Shown piece after piece: positions 63,426 to 64,000 of a stretch of DNA of 64,000 bases; position 1 is the stretch's first letter, and each line of letters begins with the position of its first letter. Origin of the DNA: Chaunax sp. Z400 (Eukaryota > Chordata > Actinopteri > Lophiiformes > Chaunacidae); contig CM075186.1 in assembly GCA_037577475.1 (NCBI GenBank), forward strand, positions 7,501,501 to 7,565,500. The letters run 5' to 3'. The translations under genes and the position numbers were made by a program. The notes below the pieces were generated by a model that saw nothing but the letters and a program-made list of their open reading frames with translations, had not been told where the DNA came from and did no database searches.

Positions 63426-64000
63426 GTAAGACTTACTCCAGACTGACACCATGAGTGTGTTTAGTATGTTGTCTGTTAAAGTGTTGCATTTGATGCGTGG
63501 TGTGTGTTTTATTGAACGAAAACATTATGTAGAATGTGTTGCATATTTTTGAGTGTTTGGGGATTATACTATATTTCAGCGCATTTCTCATTTTAGTTGC
63601 ATGTAAAAATGTAAAAAAAAAAAAAAAAATTGCTTTGGTTCACACTTTTTTGTGAAAACAACACACAGTTTTTGCAACCAATCTATGGATTAAATGACTA
63701 AAGATTACGAGACAGGTAAAATTTAAATTCTGTTTTTTCATTTTCTGATGTAGTTCACCTGTGCTAACTTTCTGAACTGCAGGGTTTTATCATTACAGTT
63801 AGTCGCAACTTACTAAAAGCTAAGTAATATTTGTGCCTTGTATAGTTTCCTCTTGTTGCTTGTTTCCCTCATTAACCCAACTTTGTTAGCATTGCAGTTT
63901 TTAGTTCTTTACTTGCAGCAACTAACGCTTTGTGGTTGTTCCTGCACAGTGCTGCCTTCTGGTGTCCGCTGTCCCTACCTGCCTCTCTTCTAACACCTTG
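63426..64000 (+). other. AASS: AASS intron (right edge)
   Basis: AT-rich with a poly-A run at about 63613-63630. The next AASS exon is not visible before the window ends. Confidence 0.75.

Noticed and set aside
63950..64000. Possible next AASS exon after tgcacag at 63949
   Set aside because: Translation in the required phase does not resemble the AASS linker.

Overview
This window is vertebrate nuclear DNA, almost certainly from a teleost fish, probably a percomorph (the group is an inference). It contains split genes with GT-AG introns, and the exons give proteins clearly related to vertebrate CADPS2, FEZF1 and AASS. It also carries several interspersed repeats of the kind common in fish genomes, plus long AC, ATT and AT microsatellites. 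Nothing is prokaryotic or viral. I found no tRNA or rRNA gene and no CRISPR array.

Layout, all genes on the + strand. (1) 2711-36542 is the 3' part of CADPS2, encoding the C-terminal 431 residues through the stop, in 11 constitutive-looking exons. Two in-frame microexons (30 and 15 bp) are also likely. The introns are large, and several stretches in them look like conserved non-coding elements. (2) 36543 to about 42500 is the CADPS2 3' UTR and intergenic DNA with old repeats. (3) 42855-48464 is a complete FEZF1 gene: 4 coding exons, 436 codons including the stop, an eh1 repression motif and six C2H2 zinc fingers. (4) 48465-55675 is intergenic, with a 21-bp minisatellite of 16 units arranged in a 105-bp higher-order pattern. 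(5) 55676-63425 is the 5' part of AASS: 12 coding exons covering the mitochondrial leader and the lysine-ketoglutarate reductase half. The gene runs off the right edge before the saccharopine dehydrogenase half.

The order CADPS2 - FEZF1 - AASS on one strand matches the human 7q31 neighbourhood as I recall it, so this is old conserved synteny. The proteins do unrelated jobs: dense-core vesicle priming, forebrain/olfactory transcriptional repression, and lysine breakdown. A plausible reason for their linkage is that FEZF1 enhancers lie in CADPS2 introns; this is inference and needs alignments. I see no new multi-gene system. The most useful observations are the CADPS2 microexons, the ATT repeat squeezed against a FEZF1 splice acceptor, the overlapping mini-uORF at the FEZF1 start, and the higher-order minisatellite.
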